Origin: Parerythrobacter_A sp963761775
Lineage (GTDB): Bacteria > Pseudomonadota > Alphaproteobacteria > Sphingomonadales > Sphingomonadaceae
Length of the DNA stretch: 64,000 bases
NCBI GenBank assembly: GCA_963761775.1
Contig: CAVXIF010000001.1
Location: 186,001-250,000, forward strand
Direction of reading: 5' to 3'
This document shows positions 37,169 to 45,668 of this stretch, piece after piece. A program made the translations under genes and the position numbers. Numbering within the stretch: position 1 is the first letter of the stretch; every line of letters begins with the position of its first letter. The notes under the pieces are model-generated. The model was not told where the DNA came from, ran no database searches, and saw only the letters and a program-made list of their open reading frames with translations.

Positions 37169-38692
37169 TCAGTCGTAGCCCCACTCCGAATAATCCTTTT
37201 TGCTGGGCGAGGTGAACTTCGTGATCTCGGCTTGGAAATGCAGCGGTACATTGCCAGTCGAGCCGTGCCGTTGCTTCGCCACGATCAGTGTCGCGCGGTT
37301 TTTCAGTTCCAGATAGCGGTCCTCCCACACGCGGTATTTCTCCTGATCCGCCTCGCTGCTGGAATCTGTCGGCGGATCAGGGCGCAGCGCTTCGTGGTAA
37401 TAATCGGCACGGAAAATGAACCACACCATGTCGGCATCCTGCTCGATCGAGCCCGATTCGCGCAGGTCCGACAGCATCGGGCGCTTGTCCTCGCGCTGTT
37501 CGACGGCGCGACTCAATTGCGACAGCGCGATGACCGGCACGCTCAGTTCCTTGGCCAGTGTCTTCAGGCCGCGGCTGATCTCGGATATTTCGTTCACGCG
37601 GTTGTCGTTAGCACGGCCCGATCCTTGCAACAGCTGGAGGTAATCGACCACGATCAGACCGATATCGTGCCGCCGCTTCAACCGCCGCGCGCGCGTGCGC
37701 AGTGCGCCGATGGTGAGAGCGGGGGTGTCGTCGATATACAGCGGCAGTTCGGCAAGGCGCTGGCTGGCACGCGACAGGTTCTGGAAGGCGTCATTGGTGA
37801 TGTTCTTGCCCGAACGCAGGTTTTCGCTGCTGATTTCGGCCTGCTCTGCCAGGATACGCGTGGCAAGCTGGTCCGCGCTCATTTCAAGGCTGAAAAAGGC
37901 GACCGGCGCGCCATAGTTGAACTCGCCCCCGTCGCGCAGCCAGTTCAGATGTTCCTCTGCACAGTTGAAGGCGATATTCGTAGCGAGCGATGTTTTGCCC
38001 ATGCCGGGTCGCCCGGCAAGAATGATGAGATCCGATTCGTGCAGTCCTGCGGTCTTGTCGTCGATCGACGGCAGGCCGGTCGTCGTGCCGGACAGTCCGC
38101 CGCCCGAATTCATGGCTTTCTCGACCATCCCCAATGCGGTCATGGACGCGGCCTTGAAGCTGGTGACCTCGGCCCCTGCCATCGTGCCTTCGCTGACTTC
38201 CATCAGCGCCTTTTCCGCTTCCTCCACCTGGATGCTTGGATCCACGTCCTGCGAGGTATCGAGCGCGCCCTCGACAAGGTGGCGGCCTACGCTGACCAGT
38301 TCGCGCAACAGCGCAAGATCGTAAATCTGGCGGCTTAACTCGCGCGGGGCGAGCAGGCCCTGCCCGTCGGCGGTGAGGCGGGCCAGGTAACTGACACCGC
38401 CAAGCGCTTTTAGAGCTTCGTCGCTGTCGAAATAGGGTTTCAGTGTGACCGGCGTGACCACCGCATTGCGGTCCACCAGCGTCAGGATACGGTCGTAGAT
38501 GCGCTGATGCACTGGTTCGAAGAAATGCTCAGGCCGGATGGCGAGCGGCAGCTCTTCGATGACGCGGTTGTCGATCAGCACTGCGCCCAGAAACGCGGCC
38601 TCGGCCTCGATATTGTTCGGCAGCGTCGTGGCTGCGCCATCGCCATCGTTGGAAGAGGTATCGGGGCGGGTCATTGTGTCGGTTTCGGCCAT
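37169..38692 (-). CDS. dnaB: replicative DNA helicase
   Basis: DnaB unwinds DNA at the replication fork. 507 residues. The N-terminal helical domain (NIEAEAAFLGAVLIDNRVIEE) and a linker are followed by the RecA-like domain. That domain has Walker A GRPGMGKTSLATNIAFN near 230, APVAFFSLEMSADQLATR, Walker B LIVVDYLQLLQG, ALSQLSRAVEQR and the arginine-finger region. The N-terminus carries an unusual Thr/Ser/Asp-rich extension of about 25 residues. The chosen start gives MAETDTMTRP; an ATG at MTRP six codons further in is possible. Confidence 0.95.
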   Translation of the reverse strand: MAETDTMTRPDTSSNDGDGAATTLPNNIEAEAAFLGAVLIDNRVIEELPLAIRPEHFFEPVHQRIYDRILTLVDRNAVVTPVTLKPYFDSDEALKALGGVSYLARLTADGQGLLAPRELSRQIYDLALLRELVSVGRHLVEGALDTSQDVDPSIQVEEAEKALMEVSEGTMAGAEVTSFKAASMTALGMVEKAMNSGGGLSGTTTGLPSIDDKTAGLHESDLIILAGRPGMGKTSLATNIAFNCAEEHLNWLRDGGEFNYGAPVAFFSLEMSADQLATRILAEQAEISSENLRSGKNITNDAFQNLSRASQRLAELPLYIDDTPALTIGALRTRARRLKRRHDIGLIVVDYLQLLQGSGRANDNRVNEISEISRGLKTLAKELSVPVIALSQLSRAVEQREDKRPMLSDLRESGSIEQDADMVWFIFRADYYHEALRPDPPTDSSSEADQEKYRVWEDRYLELKNRATLIVAKQRHGSTGNVPLHFQAEITKFTSPSKKDYSEWGYD

Positions 38693-38828
38693 CGTCACGT
38701 CTTTCGACGGGCGAGGGGGGGAGGGCAAGGCCGCTATTGCTGAACCCGTGGGCGACTCCGGTAAAACTGGCTAGCGTGCCTCGAAACGCTTGCCGACACC
38801 GCCCCCCTTTGCAACACGCTCATCCACC

Positions 38829-39335
38829 ATGTCCGCCCCCGAACCCACACAGAATTACCGAATCGCGGGTGTCACCCTGGATGACGAGACGATATTGTGG
38901 CGCAACGCCGATATCGAACAGGAACGGCGTGTCGCGATTTACGACCTGATCGAGGACAACACATTCAAACCGCTGCGTGCCGTGGCGAAGGGTCATCACG
39001 GGCCGTATGCGCTGCACTTGGCGGTGATCGACGGGCGGTTGGCGTTGACCATTGCCGCCGATGGGGTGGATGGCGATCCGCTCGACACGCTGGTGCTGGG
39101 CATGGCGCGGTTCCGGCGACCGATCCGGGACTACTTCGCGATTTGCGATTCGTATTACCAAGCCATCCGCAAGGCAACACCGGCGGAAATCGAGACGATC
39201 GACATGGCGCGGCGCGGCATCCACAACACGGCGGCGGAACTGTTGATCGAACGATTGTCGGGGAAGATCGAAACCGATTTCGCCACTGCGCGGCGGCTGT
39301 TCACGCTGATCTGCGTGCTGCATATCAAGGGTTGA
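38829..39335 (+). CDS. UPF0262 family protein
   Basis: 168 residues. The whole length matches the alphaproteobacterial UPF0262 pattern: YRIAGVTLDDETILWRNADIEQERRVAIYDL at the start, GPYALHLAVIDGRLALTI in the middle and LERLSGKIETDFATARRLFTLICVLH-type residues at the end. The function is unknown. The upstream in-frame ATG at 38790 gives an extension of 13 residues rich in Pro that lacks the family start, so 38829 is preferred. The downstream GH25-like gene follows by 17 bases. Confidence 0.9.
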   Translation: MSAPEPTQNYRIAGVTLDDETILWRNADIEQERRVAIYDLIEDNTFKPLRAVAKGHHGPYALHLAVIDGRLALTIAADGVDGDPLDTLVLGMARFRRPIRDYFAICDSYYQAIRKATPAEIETIDMARRGIHNTAAELLIERLSGKIETDFATARRLFTLICVLHIKG

Positions 39336-39352
39336 AGGCGGGGGGCTGACAG

Positions 39353-40061
39353 GTGGGACGCAAGGCAAATCCGCGCCGGGCCTGGCTCTGGCGCTTGGCG
39401 GCGGCTGTTTTGCTCGCGGCATTGCTGGCGGGCAGCTGGCTGTGGTGGGATGTGCAGCACTGGACACCGCCGGAAAGCGAGTATCCCGACCAGGGTGTGC
39501 TGGTGGGCGGCAATAGCGGCACTGTACAGTTCGCCGCACTGGCCGCGCAGGGCGCAGGGTTTGCCTATATCGAGGCCAGCGGCGGCGAGGCCCAGCGCAA
39601 CACTGCGTTCACGGCGCAGCGCAAGCTGGCGATGGCGGCCGGCTTGCAGGTGGGGGCAGTTCACCGGTTCGACCCCTGCCGTCCGGCGGACAGCCAATCC
39701 GCCAATTTCGTCACCTCGGTGCCGCGTAGCGCGGATATGCTGCCACCCGCACTCGCGCTGGAAATAACACCGGGTAACTGCGAAGGCGAGGACGTGACCG
39801 ATGCAATGGTGCAGAGCGAACTGATGACGCTCGCCAACCAGATGGAAATCCATGCGGAACGTCCGGTTATTCTGAGGATCGCGCCGGAATTTGCCCGCCG
39901 TTATCCCTTCGCCGCGCGGATCGAGCGCAGCCTGTGGGTCACGCGCACCCGGCTAGCTGCCGACATATGCTGGCCGACCGTGGCTGTTGTGGACCGCGAA
40001 CGAAGCACTGGCGACCGATGCGGCCGAGGCTCCGATCGGCTGGGTGGTGGTGCAGCCATGA
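39353..40061 (+). pseudogene. GH25-like (lysozyme-fold) membrane-anchored protein, frame broken near 39965
   Basis: A GTG start follows a GGGGGG run. The product begins with an anchor helix (LWRLAAAVLLAALLAGSWLWW), then GVLVGGNSGTVQFAALAAQGAGFAYIEASGG and GLQVGAVHRFDPC, the GH25 muramidase fold. Near 39965 the frame must shift to reach RPWLLWTANEALATDAAEAPIGWVVVQP and the stop at 40061. Reading GACATATGC as GACTATGC, with one extra A removed, restores the frame. The residues that normally bear the catalytic acids look altered (GVLVGGNS in place of GVDVS-type; ALALEIT in place of D-x-E), so catalysis is doubtful. The stop overlaps the cdd start by four bases. Confidence 0.7.
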
Positions 40062-40469
40062 GCTTCAACGAACAGGCGCTTTGCGACGCCGCTCGCGGTG
40101 CCGCAGCGCACAGCTATTCGCCCTATTCCAGTTTCCCCGTCGGCGCGGCGCTTGCCTTCGCGGACGGTTCGGTTGTGACCGGCACCAATATCGAGAATGC
40201 GAGCTACGGCATGACGCTATGCGCCGAAACCGTAGCGGTTGCGAAGGCGATGGGCGATGGCGTGCGCGGCGGACTCGTTCGGTGTGGCGGTGTACGGCGC
40301 GAAGACCGATGTGCCAATCACGCCGTGCGGTCGCTGCCGACAGGTGTTGTCCGAACTGGCGCAATTGGGCGGGACCAATCCGTTGGTCCTGTGCATCGGC
40401 CCCGACAATACAGAACGTGTGCTATTGAGCGACCTGTTGCCCAAGGCATTCGGACCCGCAAGCCTTTAG
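40058..40469 (+). pseudogene. cdd: cytidine deaminase, frame broken near 40268
   Basis: Cdd deaminates cytidine and deoxycytidine in pyrimidine salvage. The first part reads MSFNEQALCDAARGAAAHSYSPYSSFPVGAALAF through NIENASYGMTLCAETVAV, holding the first zinc ligand Cys and the catalytic Glu. The second part, in another frame, gives SFGVAVYGAKTDVPITPCGRCRQVLSELAQ, with the PCGRC zinc ligands. Removing one G near 40266-40271 joins them as VRADSFGVAVYG. Corrected length is about 136 residues, normal for the small Cdd class. The intact active-site motifs on both sides argue for sequence error, not decay. Confidence 0.8.
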
Positions 40470-40480
40470 GCAACCTTCGT

Positions 40481-41641
40481 TCAATGGGCTGTTTCAAGCC
40501 ATTCTAGCAGCGCACCCATGCAATCCTCGCCCAGCTGCATGCAGCGTTCGGGCGACCAGTTCTGCGCGGCATCAGGACAATCGTCATGATCCTTGTAGGG
40601 CATTTCCAGAGTCATCGCGGTGGCCTTGAACCGGTAGGCGATTTGGGTGGTGCACATCGACAGGTTCGCTTTGCCCGCCGCTGCTTTCGGATACCCTTTT
40701 TCCGTTTGGAAATCGGGCGTCCGCCGTTCGAGCAGCGTCTCGTAGCCGTTGTAACCCGCCAGGTGCGCGTCGGTCAGGTCGGGGATGCCTTCGTACCCCG
40801 CAAGGAATACCGCCGGAATTGCCTCGTCGCCATGCACATCCATGCAGAAATCCACGCCCGTAGTATCCATCGCATTGCGGATACCCAACACTTCGGGTGA
40901 GCGTTCCGCCGTCGGATTCGCCCATTCGCGATTGAGGTTTGCGCCGACCGCGTTGGTGCGCAAATGGCCCATGCGCGAGCCATCCGGGTTGCAGTTGGGC
41001 ACCACATGAAACGTGCATTGCCGCCGCAGCGCGCGGGCGACGGAATTGGCAGGATCGGTCATCGCCGCCAGCATCCCTTCCATCCACCATTCCGCCTGCG
41101 TTTCGCCCGGATGCTGGCGGGCGATCAACCAGACCTGCTTCTCGCCTTCACCGAAAGTCAGGCAGTCGACCGGCTGGCCCTCGCTGGTCGTCGCCAGCGT
41201 GCGGTGCGAGACACCCTCCGCGCTGGCGGTTTCCGAAATCAGGTCGTAGTGCCGTTCCATGGAATAGGGCGCAAAATAGGCAAACCATGCAATGTCGCTG
41301 GCGGCGGTGTAGCGGATGGTCAGTGTGCCGCCATCTGCATCTTTGTGATACGAACTGTCAGCCACACCCCAGAAATCGCGATCCTCGCTAACGCGGCAAT
41401 TATAATCGGGCCAGCCACCGGGATAGGCGGAGTTTTCCAAACCGGTTAGCGACAGCTCGACCGTTCGCCCCGCCATGCCGGAAACGCGGAAATGGAACCA
41501 TTGCGCAAATTCGGCCTTTGCATCGGGGCGTATGGCCAATCGGGCGGTCGCACCCTCTGTCGCCAGAACCTCGATATTGCCTCCGTCGAAGGCCGCGTCG
41601 ATGGCGATATCGCCAGTGTTTTCATTCATGGAATCACTCAT
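40481..41641 (-). CDS. M14 family metallocarboxypeptidase
   Basis: 386 residues, no signal peptide, so probably cytoplasmic. An N-terminal beta domain (about 1-140) precedes the peptidase domain. Zinc motif HPGE lies in IARQHPGETQAEWWMEG (near 185). Further down are PNCNPDGSRMGHLRTNAVGANLNREW, DVHGDEAI with the second histidine ligand, and ALTLEMPYKD-type residues with the catalytic Glu. The layout is that of the M14D (AGBL/cytosolic) group, whose members remove C-terminal acidic or gamma-linked residues; the substrate here is unknown. The start overlaps the DUF4136 stop (ATGA). Confidence 0.9.
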   Translation of the reverse strand: MSDSMNENTGDIAIDAAFDGGNIEVLATEGATARLAIRPDAKAEFAQWFHFRVSGMAGRTVELSLTGLENSAYPGGWPDYNCRVSEDRDFWGVADSSYHKDADGGTLTIRYTAASDIAWFAYFAPYSMERHYDLISETASAEGVSHRTLATTSEGQPVDCLTFGEGEKQVWLIARQHPGETQAEWWMEGMLAAMTDPANSVARALRRQCTFHVVPNCNPDGSRMGHLRTNAVGANLNREWANPTAERSPEVLGIRNAMDTTGVDFCMDVHGDEAIPAVFLAGYEGIPDLTDAHLAGYNGYETLLERRTPDFQTEKGYPKAAAGKANLSMCTTQIAYRFKATAMTLEMPYKDHDDCPDAAQNWSPERCMQLGEDCMGALLEWLETAH

Positions 41642-42231
41642 TGCGCATCAACCTGTATCGTCTCGCCATTGTTGCCGGGAAAGCTTGAGAACAACGCTCT
41701 GGCAAGCGCCCTTGCGTTCGTCGCCGGATCGCCAAGTGCGGAGTCGGTGCTGGTCACCATCTCGGCACGTCCTTCCCACAGCGTCGTATTGTTTGCGCCG
41801 CTGATCCTGACCGAAAGCTCGGTCAGCTCGCGCGGCTTCGCACCGCCGCCCAGATTGATACCGACACCGAGGCCCACGCCGGATCCGAACGTGCCCGTTC
41901 CGCCACCGACTCCCACGCTGACGGGCGAGCGCCTGCCGACACTGTCGACCCGATAACGCGACACGCGGATATCGGCAGATTGCCTCGCGCTATTTGCCGG
42001 ATTGACGACATAAGACAGGCGAGACAGTTCGTCCGCCACCGCCTGTTCGTAAAGCGAGCCAGGTAGCCCGCCTTCCGCATCCCGGTTCACCCTGGTTCCG
42101 ATTGTGGTAGCAGTCGCAAAATCTTCAGCGACAAAGCGCGTGACCTCCACCGGTCCGGTATAGGGGGTGGCGCAGGCGGCGAGGGGCAGGGCCGTTGCGG
42201 CAAGGATTAGTGTTTTGATTGTGTTTGTCAT
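41638..42231 (-). CDS. DUF4136 family lipoprotein
   Basis: 197 residues. The N-terminus MTNTIKTLILAATALPLAAC is a lipoprotein signal with lipobox LAAC. The mature part has YEQAVADELSRLSYVV and a Gly/Val-rich stretch, VGVGGGTGTFGSGVGLGVGINLGGG, the typical middle of DUF4136 outer-membrane-associated lipoproteins. It then reads TELSVRISGANNTTLWEGRAEM. The function is unknown. It is translationally coupled to the carboxypeptidase gene by an ATGA overlap and is divergent from galE. Confidence 0.85.
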   Translation of the reverse strand: MTNTIKTLILAATALPLAACATPYTGPVEVTRFVAEDFATATTIGTRVNRDAEGGLPGSLYEQAVADELSRLSYVVNPANSARQSADIRVSRYRVDSVGRRSPVSVGVGGGTGTFGSGVGLGVGINLGGGAKPRELTELSVRISGANNTTLWEGRAEMVTSTDSALGDPATNARALARALFSSFPGNNGETIQVDAQ

Positions 42232-42300
42232 GTAGCTGCAACGCCCGACACGCCATGCGGTTGCACGCTGCCGTCCAGATGGGAAATACAGGAAGAAAAT

Positions 42301-43317
42301 ATGGGTCAGCAAATTTCCGTCCTCGTCACAGGTGGCGCGGGCTATATCGGCAGCCATGCGGTGCTGGCGCTGAAAGACGCCGGCTGGCCGGTCGCGGTGA
42401 TCGACAATCTTGTCACCGGCTTCCGCTTCGCCGTGCCGGACGATGTGCCATTTTATCAAGGCGACATTGCCGACGCGGACCTGATGGCGCGCATTTTTTC
42501 CGAACAGGGCATGGGCGGCGGTGCAGGGGCCATCATGCACTTTGCCGGATCGGTTGTAGTGCCTGAGTCGGTCGCTGACCCGCTGAAATATTACGACAAC
42601 AACACCGTAAAGAGCCGCGCGCTGATCGCCGCAGCGGTGGCGGCGGGTGTACCGCACATGATCTTCAGCAGCACCGCCGCAACCTATGGCACGCCCGAGA
42701 CCGAAACGGTCGGCGAAGATGCGCCGCAGGTGCCGATCAATCCCTATGGCTGGTCCAAGCTGATGACCGAACGCATGCTGGCCGACACCGCCGCCGCGCA
42801 TCCGATGAACTACGGCGTACTGCGCTATTTCAACGTGGCGGGGGCCGATCCGCAAGGGCGCACCGGCCAATCGACCGCTGGCGCCACGCATCTTATCAAG
42901 GTTGCGGTGGAGGCGGCGCTGGGCAAGCGCGATCACGTTGCGGTGTTCGGCACCGATTTCGATACGCCCGACGGCACCGGAATTCGCGATTACATCCATG
43001 TCAGCGATCTGGCCGCCGCGCATGTGCTGGCGCTGGAGGCGCTGGTCGCGCAGCCGGACCGCTCACTGGTGATGAATTGCGGCTACGGGCGCGGCTTTTC
43101 CGTGATGGAGGTGCTGGATGCTGTGGATCGCGTGACGAACATGACGCTGGACCGGCGCATGCAGCCGCGCCGCGCGGGCGATCCGGCAACGCTGATATCG
43201 GACCCGTCGCGCCTGCGTGCCACGCTGCCGTGGCAGCCGCAGCACGACAGCCTGGATACGATCGTGGCGCATGCGCTGGCGTGGGAGCGCCGCCTGGCCG
43301 AGCGGCAAAATCCTTGA
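42301..43317 (+). CDS. galE: UDP-glucose 4-epimerase
   Basis: GalE interconverts UDP-glucose and UDP-galactose with bound NAD, supplying surface polysaccharide precursors. 338 residues. The Rossmann loop is VLVTGGAGYIGSHAVLAL near residue 8. The catalytic pair is in NPYGWSKLMTERML (Tyr and Lys of YxxxK), preceded by FSSTAATYG with the catalytic Ser/Thr. The C-terminal domain has RDYIHVSDLAAAHVLALEAL and NCGYGRGFSVMEV. An AGGAAG site lies seven bases before the ATG. No other polysaccharide gene is adjacent. Confidence 0.93.
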   Translation: MGQQISVLVTGGAGYIGSHAVLALKDAGWPVAVIDNLVTGFRFAVPDDVPFYQGDIADADLMARIFSEQGMGGGAGAIMHFAGSVVVPESVADPLKYYDNNTVKSRALIAAAVAAGVPHMIFSSTAATYGTPETETVGEDAPQVPINPYGWSKLMTERMLADTAAAHPMNYGVLRYFNVAGADPQGRTGQSTAGATHLIKVAVEAALGKRDHVAVFGTDFDTPDGTGIRDYIHVSDLAAAHVLALEALVAQPDRSLVMNCGYGRGFSVMEVLDAVDRVTNMTLDRRMQPRRAGDPATLISDPSRLRATLPWQPQHDSLDTIVAHALAWERRLAERQNP

Positions 43318-43412
43318 CCTTTCGCTGTGCCGACCGTATTTGCGCCACCTGAAACAGCGGCATCGGAAGCGCAATTCCGGTGCCGTTTCGTATTTTACGG
43401 GAATCCCATGTT

Positions 43413-43538
43413 ATGAAGATCCGCAACAGCCTCAAGTCGCTGAAGGGCCGCCATCGCGATTGCCGCGTAATCCGCCGCCGTGGTCGCACCTACGTCATCA
43501 ACAAGACGAATCGCCGGTTCAAAGCCCGTCAGGGATAA
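43413..43538 (+). CDS. rpmJ: 50S ribosomal protein L36 (zinc-free form)
   Basis: 41 residues beginning MKIRNSLKSLKGRHRDC and ending KTNRRFKARQG. The protein is extremely basic. Only one of the four zinc-ribbon cysteines is present (in RHRDCRVIRRRGR), so this is the C-minus variant, common in alphaproteobacteria and lengthened at its C-terminus. It is too short to be noticed by ordinary ORF cut-offs. It stands alone between galE and the HAD gene. Confidence 0.93.
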   Translation: MKIRNSLKSLKGRHRDCRVIRRRGRTYVINKTNRRFKARQG

Positions 43539-43661
43539 TTCTGGCCGGGGGCGTTGCACCCTGCCGTCTGGCCTCTGCTGTTTTGAACCCCCCGACACTG
43601 TCGCGTTCGTCGTATCGAAGAGATATTCTTCTTCGTTGAACGCCTATAACAAAGCGTCGAC

Positions 43662-44279
43662 ATGACCAACTCAGCACCGCACATCGTCGTCTTCGATGTT
43701 GGTCGTGTTATCGTGCAGTGGGACATGCGCATCCTGCTGGACCGGCTTTACCCGGATCCCGCCGAGGCCGACTGGGCGTATGAGAACGTCATTACCCGCA
43801 GCTGGCATGGCGAGCATGACGCGGGCCGCGCCATCGATACGCTGGTTGCCGAACGAAGCGCCTCGTTTCCGGACCATGCCGACGCCATCGCCGCCTATCG
43901 CGACCGCTGGCTCGAGACCATTCCCGGCCCCGTACCCGGTACTGCCTCACTAATCGAGCGACTCGATGCGGCGAATGTGCCGCTCTACGCGATCACCAAT
44001 TTCGGCAGCGATTTCTGGCGGATGTTTCGTCCGACGCAGCCGGTGCTTGGCCTGTTCCGCGATATCGTGGTGTCAGGGGACGAGAAACTGGTGAAGCCGG
44101 GGCGCGCGATTTTCGACCTGGCGGCGCGGCGGTTCGGACATGCGCCGAAAGAAATGCTGTTTATCGACGACACGTTTGCGAATTGCCAAACAGCGGCGCG
44201 GCTGGGGTGGCACACGCATCATTTCACCGAAGCAGAGTCGCTGGAAACCGACTTGCGCGCACGCTGTCTTCTAACCTGA
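43662..44279 (+). CDS. HAD-like phosphatase (YihX-like)
   Basis: 205 residues. The HAD core has motif I VVFDVGRVIVQ with nucleophile Asp12; position +2 is Gly, as in YihX and epoxide hydrolase relatives. Motif II is in YAITNFGSD, motif III Lys in DEKLVKPGRAIFDLAA, and motif IV FIDDTFANC. A helical cap lies at about 20-90. E. coli YihX acts on alpha-D-glucose 1-phosphate, so a sugar phosphate substrate is possible. The gene follows rpmJ with a 123-base gap. Confidence 0.88.
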   Translation: MTNSAPHIVVFDVGRVIVQWDMRILLDRLYPDPAEADWAYENVITRSWHGEHDAGRAIDTLVAERSASFPDHADAIAAYRDRWLETIPGPVPGTASLIERLDAANVPLYAITNFGSDFWRMFRPTQPVLGLFRDIVVSGDEKLVKPGRAIFDLAARRFGHAPKEMLFIDDTFANCQTAARLGWHTHHFTEAESLETDLRARCLLT

Positions 44280-44286
44280 AGTGCAT

Positions 44287-44324
44287 AAAAAGCGGGCTTC
44301 CGGTGCATTGCACCGAAAGCCCGC
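44287..44324 (-). terminator. rho-independent terminator of the minus-strand exported-protein gene
   Basis: On the minus strand GCGGGCTTTCGGTGCA pairs with TGCACCGGAAGCCCGC with one mismatch, giving about 15 base pairs, and is followed by TTTTT. It lies about 50 bases after the 44376 stop. It can also slow transcripts from the HAD gene. Confidence 0.8.
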
Positions 44325-44375
44325 AAGACTGCCAGCCCCTGCGAGGATGAAGCAGGGCGGCAGGGTCGGGAAAAC

Positions 44376-44672
44376 TTACGCCTTGTTGCACTTCGCCAGC
44401 GCTGCGGCGTCGAGCGTCTCGTCGCCTGCGGTAAAGGTGGCGATGTCACCGACTTCGCGCTGGAGACGCGAACACACGGTCGCGTCGCGGCGTCCGTTTT
44501 TTGCGGCAACGCAGGTCGTCCCCGCACAACGCCACAATACGCGCCCGGCGATTACCGTTTTCGCCTTTACGGGTTTGACGGTCTGGACCGTGTAATGGAT
44601 GTCGCGCGCCTGTACCGGGGCGGCGAGCATAGCGGTGGCGAGGGCGGCGGCGGAGAGAATGCGAAGGGTCAT
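44376..44672 (-). CDS. small secreted protein, similar to the CC_3452 type
   Basis: 98 residues with a signal peptide ending PVQAR (about residue 22). The mature part is basic at the start (TVKPVKAKTVIAGR), has a Cys pair in LWRCAGTTCVAAKNGR, and two more cysteines in TVCSRLQREVG and AKCNKA. I recall this WRC-G-TC-A layout from the alphaproteobacterial CC_3452/UrrA-like family, which has no known function. The start at 44672 gives the cleaner signal; an ATG at 44696 is also in frame. A terminator lies behind it. Confidence 0.75.
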   Translation of the reverse strand: MTLRILSAAALATAMLAAPVQARDIHYTVQTVKPVKAKTVIAGRVLWRCAGTTCVAAKNGRRDATVCSRLQREVGDIATFTAGDETLDAAALAKCNKA

Positions 44673-44857
44673 GGGCAATTCCTGAAGACAAGGCATGACG
44701 CACTACCGGCAACACACCTTTCCTGCTGCGATGCACAACAGGTTGCAATTCGCTACTTAACAGATAGATTGCGGATTGCAACCTATTTCAGCGCGCTTTC
44801 CTAAATGGTTAAAACCCTATAGCGCATAAGGTTCGACCGTTTCAGGGGAGGGCCGAT

Positions 44858-45355
44858 ATGGGCGACATACGCGAACCGCTGCGCGAATTGACCGTATGCG
44901 GCTTGCCCGAAGCGCTGGAAGTCATGGGCGAACGCTGGGCGTTCATGATCTTGCGTGCCAGTTTTAACGGCCTGCACCATTTCGAGGAATTTCTGAGCGA
45001 ACTGGGCATTGCGCGCAACATCCTGTCGAACCGGCTGGTCAAACTGGTAAACGCCGGCATTCTCGATCGTCAGCCGAGCATCGAGGACCGACGCCGCGTT
45101 GAATATCGGTTGACCGAGAAGGGCATCGACCTGTTGCCTGCCATGATCGCATTGCGCCAATGGGGGCAGAAATACGGGACCGAAATGGTGGAGGATCCGG
45201 TGCTGACCGACGCGCGCGACCGCCTGCCCATCGGGCCGGTGTCGATTTTGTCACATGACGGACGCGCCCTGACGCTGGACGATCTGTGGCTGACATTGCG
45301 AGACGAGCTAGGCAAGCGACCGGACGGCACGCTGGCGAAGCCTGCTGCCAGCTAG
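44858..45355 (+). CDS. HxlR family transcriptional regulator
   Basis: 165 residues. A winged helix-turn-helix (about 10-100) has CGLPEALEVMGERWAFMILRASFNGLHHFEEFLSELGIARNILSNRLVKLVNAGIL followed by the wing VEYRLTEKGIDLLPAM. The HxlR hallmark first Cys (CGLPEALE...) is present at residue 14, which in some members is a redox or electrophile sensor. The C-terminal 60 residues form an additional domain not found in the shortest members. Neighbours give no clear target. The next gene begins four bases downstream. Confidence 0.9.
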   Translation: MGDIREPLRELTVCGLPEALEVMGERWAFMILRASFNGLHHFEEFLSELGIARNILSNRLVKLVNAGILDRQPSIEDRRRVEYRLTEKGIDLLPAMIALRQWGQKYGTEMVEDPVLTDARDRLPIGPVSILSHDGRALTLDDLWLTLRDELGKRPDGTLAKPAAS

Positions 45356-45359
45356 GATC

Positions 45360-45668
45360 GTGGGCGGCTCAAACGACGTCGAACGCACGCCCGATGGCCG
45401 CTACATCATCGTGCGCGGCAGGCTGTGGCGGGCGACCAACCCGAACCTGCCCGAAGCCGAACGGCAACGCTGGGTCGACGCCCTCATGGACGCGCGCCGT
45501 GCAGTCCGCGATGCGTTGAGGACCGAGGATGCCGCAGCATTGAAACAGGCACGCGCATCGGTGCAGGAAGCCAAGGTTGCGCTGGGCGAACGAGGGCCGG
45601 TCTGGTGGGACGACGGCGCGAAGGACTGGAACCGGTATCTGGTGAAGAATACGCCTTATGCGAGATGA
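45360..45668 (+). CDS. hypothetical protein, conserved-looking in sphingomonads
   Basis: 102 residues starting at GTG. Composition is basic-acidic, with the segments RTPDGRYIIVRGRLWRATNP and WVDALMDARRAVRDALRTEDAAALKQAR, and a C-terminal WWDDGAKDWNRYLVKNTPYAR. It looks like a small soluble domain with a beta hairpin and two helices. No signal peptide is seen. It follows the HxlR gene with a four-base gap and is probably co-transcribed. I assign no function. Confidence 0.7.
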   Translation: MGGSNDVERTPDGRYIIVRGRLWRATNPNLPEAERQRWVDALMDARRAVRDALRTEDAAALKQARASVQEAKVALGERGPVWWDDGAKDWNRYLVKNTPYAR

